The position numbers and the translations under genes are program-made. Positions 62,968 through 64,000 of a stretch of DNA of 64,000 nucleotides are shown here, one piece after another. Below the pieces are notes generated by a model, which was not told the origin of the DNA, did no database searches, and saw only the letters and a program-made list of their open reading frames with translations. Position 1 is the stretch's first letter, and each line of letters starts with the position of its first letter. The DNA lies in assembly GCF_030373245.1 (NCBI RefSeq), contig NZ_JAUCZF010000001.1, forward strand, positions 682,001 through 746,000, given 5' to 3'. Origin of the DNA: Hydrogenophaga sp. Lineage in GTDB: Bacteria; Pseudomonadota; Gammaproteobacteria; Burkholderiales; Burkholderiaceae_C.

Positions 62968-63753
62968 TCAGCGTGCTGCCGCAGTTGGCGCGCCGGTGAG
63001 CGCGATTGGGCCAAACCAGGCGCTCACACGGGAGGCGGTGTTGTTGGAGTCGGTCATCACTCCCACGCCAGTCAATCGCCCCGGCGCTTCGCCAAACACC
63101 GCCTGGAAATCGGCGGCGATGTTGCGCTGGTAGTCCAGCCAGCGGTTCAGGCCCTGGTCGCCCGACTCCACCACCAACTTGCGGATGCGCTGGGTGTGTG
63201 GGCTGGGCATGACGGTGCCGACGGGCTGACGCGGATCCCAGACGTAGATCAGCGTGGCGTAGGGCAAGGCCTCTCCCGTGACGAGCCGTGCCAGCTCGGA
63301 CAGCAAATGATCACGCGCTGCCCAGCCCTGGCTTCGGTCACCCTCAAAGGTGAGGATGATGCGGACCACGGCATCGTCCACCGGTTCCTTGGATGCCACC
63401 GCGATCGGGTCCAGTGCGGGCACCAGCCAGGAGAAGCTCAGCTGGCGAGCTTGCGGATCGACAGGCGGATCGAGATTCAGACGCAGGGTGCTGTTGCTGC
63501 CGTCGCTGCGCGCATGCAGTGCTGGCCGTCCGTTATGCCAACCTGTGGTGTACCGCGTGGACCTGCGGTTCGCAAAGGTCTTGTGCACCCACCCGACCAC
63601 CGCTCCATCGATTCGGTTGCTCTGCACCCAATCAGCCCCCGCCTCCACGCCGCCCTCTGGCGGCGCCACCGTGGCGCAACTGGTCAGCAGGCCAGCAACG
63701 AGCAGAGCGGCGCACAGGCGGCGAACGGGCAGAACAATCCGAGGTCGTGACAT
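62968..63753 (-). CDS. DUF3047 lipoprotein
   Basis: A 261-residue protein with a lipoprotein signal (lipobox LLTSC at about residues 22-26 from MSRPRIVLPV). The mature part holds the DUF3047 pattern: LSFSWLVPALDPIAVASKEP, DDAVVRIILTFEGDRSQGWA and LPYATLIYVWDPRQPVGTVM. Its role is unknown. An ATG three codons upstream (63762) is an alternative. It converges on the Tim44-domain gene. Confidence 0.85.
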   Translation of the reverse strand: MSRPRIVLPVRRLCAALLVAGLLTSCATVAPPEGGVEAGADWVQSNRIDGAVVGWVHKTFANRRSTRYTTGWHNGRPALHARSDGSNSTLRLNLDPPVDPQARQLSFSWLVPALDPIAVASKEPVDDAVVRIILTFEGDRSQGWAARDHLLSELARLVTGEALPYATLIYVWDPRQPVGTVMPSPHTQRIRKLVVESGDQGLNRWLDYQRNIAADFQAVFGEAPGRLTGVGVMTDSNNTASRVSAWFGPIALTGAPTAAAR

Positions 63754-63867
63754 GTGGGACAAGGCAGGCAGCGCAGCAGGTTAGAGCTTTTCATTGTGCA
63801 AAAGATCTCAGCCACCTGCTTGAACGGCCGTGAAGACCGTGCCACCCCGGGCAAAGCGAGCAGCGCG

Positions 63868-64000
63868 TCAGCTCTCGGCTGCCGCCAGGCTGATTGCCCA
63901 GCAGCCCGCTTGTGGGTTGTCGCACACGGTTTCGCTGGTGATACCCACCTGGCTCTTGCGGCTCAAGACCGGTTGGTCCATCGCATCGAGCATCGCCTTG
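63868..64000 (-). CDS. Unknown protein, C-terminal fragment
   Basis: The last 43 or so residues of a gene that starts beyond the right edge, read leftward to a TGA at 63870-63868. The sequence ends KSQVGITSETVCDNPQAGCW and then AISLAAAES, with two cysteines. The fragment is too short for me to name a family. Confidence 0.45.
   Translation of the reverse strand, partial: KAMLDAMDQPVLSRKSQVGITSETVCDNPQAGCWAISLAAAES

Overview
The window looks like a chromosomal segment of a high-GC betaproteobacterium of the order Burkholderiales, most likely family Comamonadaceae (a Hydrogenophaga-like organism is plausible). The evidence is the gene content: pilS-pilR-ampD with a CcsA/YpjD protein and a PP0621-type small protein, a HiPIP, a paaK-paaI-paaG block, a Tim44-domain protein and a lysine-rich H1-like protein. 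No rRNA, prophage, insertion sequence, CRISPR array or replication origin is visible. One tRNA (CAT anticodon) is present. Species assignment is inference.

Layout. 1-5133 (minus strand): the start of an S4-type pseudouridine synthase, ychF, then a three-gene operon of a PQQ-type sugar dehydrogenase, a cytochrome c and a PqqU/YncD-like TonB receptor. 5519-11324: a MOSC protein, then rightward genes for a UbiH-type monooxygenase, a DsbC-family protein, DUF3429, an M61 peptidase and an acetyltransferase. 11362-14845: a phenylacetate-catabolism block, paaK-paaI-paaG diverging from an enoyl-CoA hydratase across a PaaR-like palindrome. 14999-15593: a HiPIP and tRNA-Met with a strong terminator. 15610-22585 (minus): a tightly packed eight-gene operon (SMP-30 lactonase, GntR regulator, beta-decarboxylating dehydrogenase, Gfo/Idh/MocA oxidoreductase, TRAP transporter PQM, ABM protein), predicted to import and oxidise a sugar acid or lactone. 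22723-27810: YaeQ, an AhpD-like protein, and a blc / photolyase-like / cry-DASH block diverging from a small membrane protein across a 17-bp palindrome.

27916-37281: miaB, an orphan CbiM-like permease, ffh, ccsA-type gene, pilS-pilR and ampD. 37282-42707: nrdA-nrdB with a clear NrdR-box pair on a sigma70 promoter, then an H1-like gene. 42739-49410 (minus): PfkB kinase, DUF3426 protein, prmA, accB-accC, a TlpA-like thioredoxin and a nucleotidyltransferase-like protein. 49540-51048: mpl carrying a GC-rich repeat insertion in frame. 51074-56343 (minus): two unknown proteins, aroG preceded by an aromatic-codon leader peptide and attenuator, and a chromate-resistance pair (chrA and a rhodanese-ChrB fusion). 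56461-64000: tldD, an MBL-fold hydrolase, an AraC regulator diverging from alkB, a Tim44-domain protein, a DUF3047 lipoprotein and a truncated gene at the edge.

The three observations I rate highest are the aromatic leader peptide/attenuator before aroG (53911-54041), the in-frame repeat insertion in mpl (50011-50129), and the operon pairing a PqqU-like PQQ receptor with a PQQ-type dehydrogenase (1328-5133).
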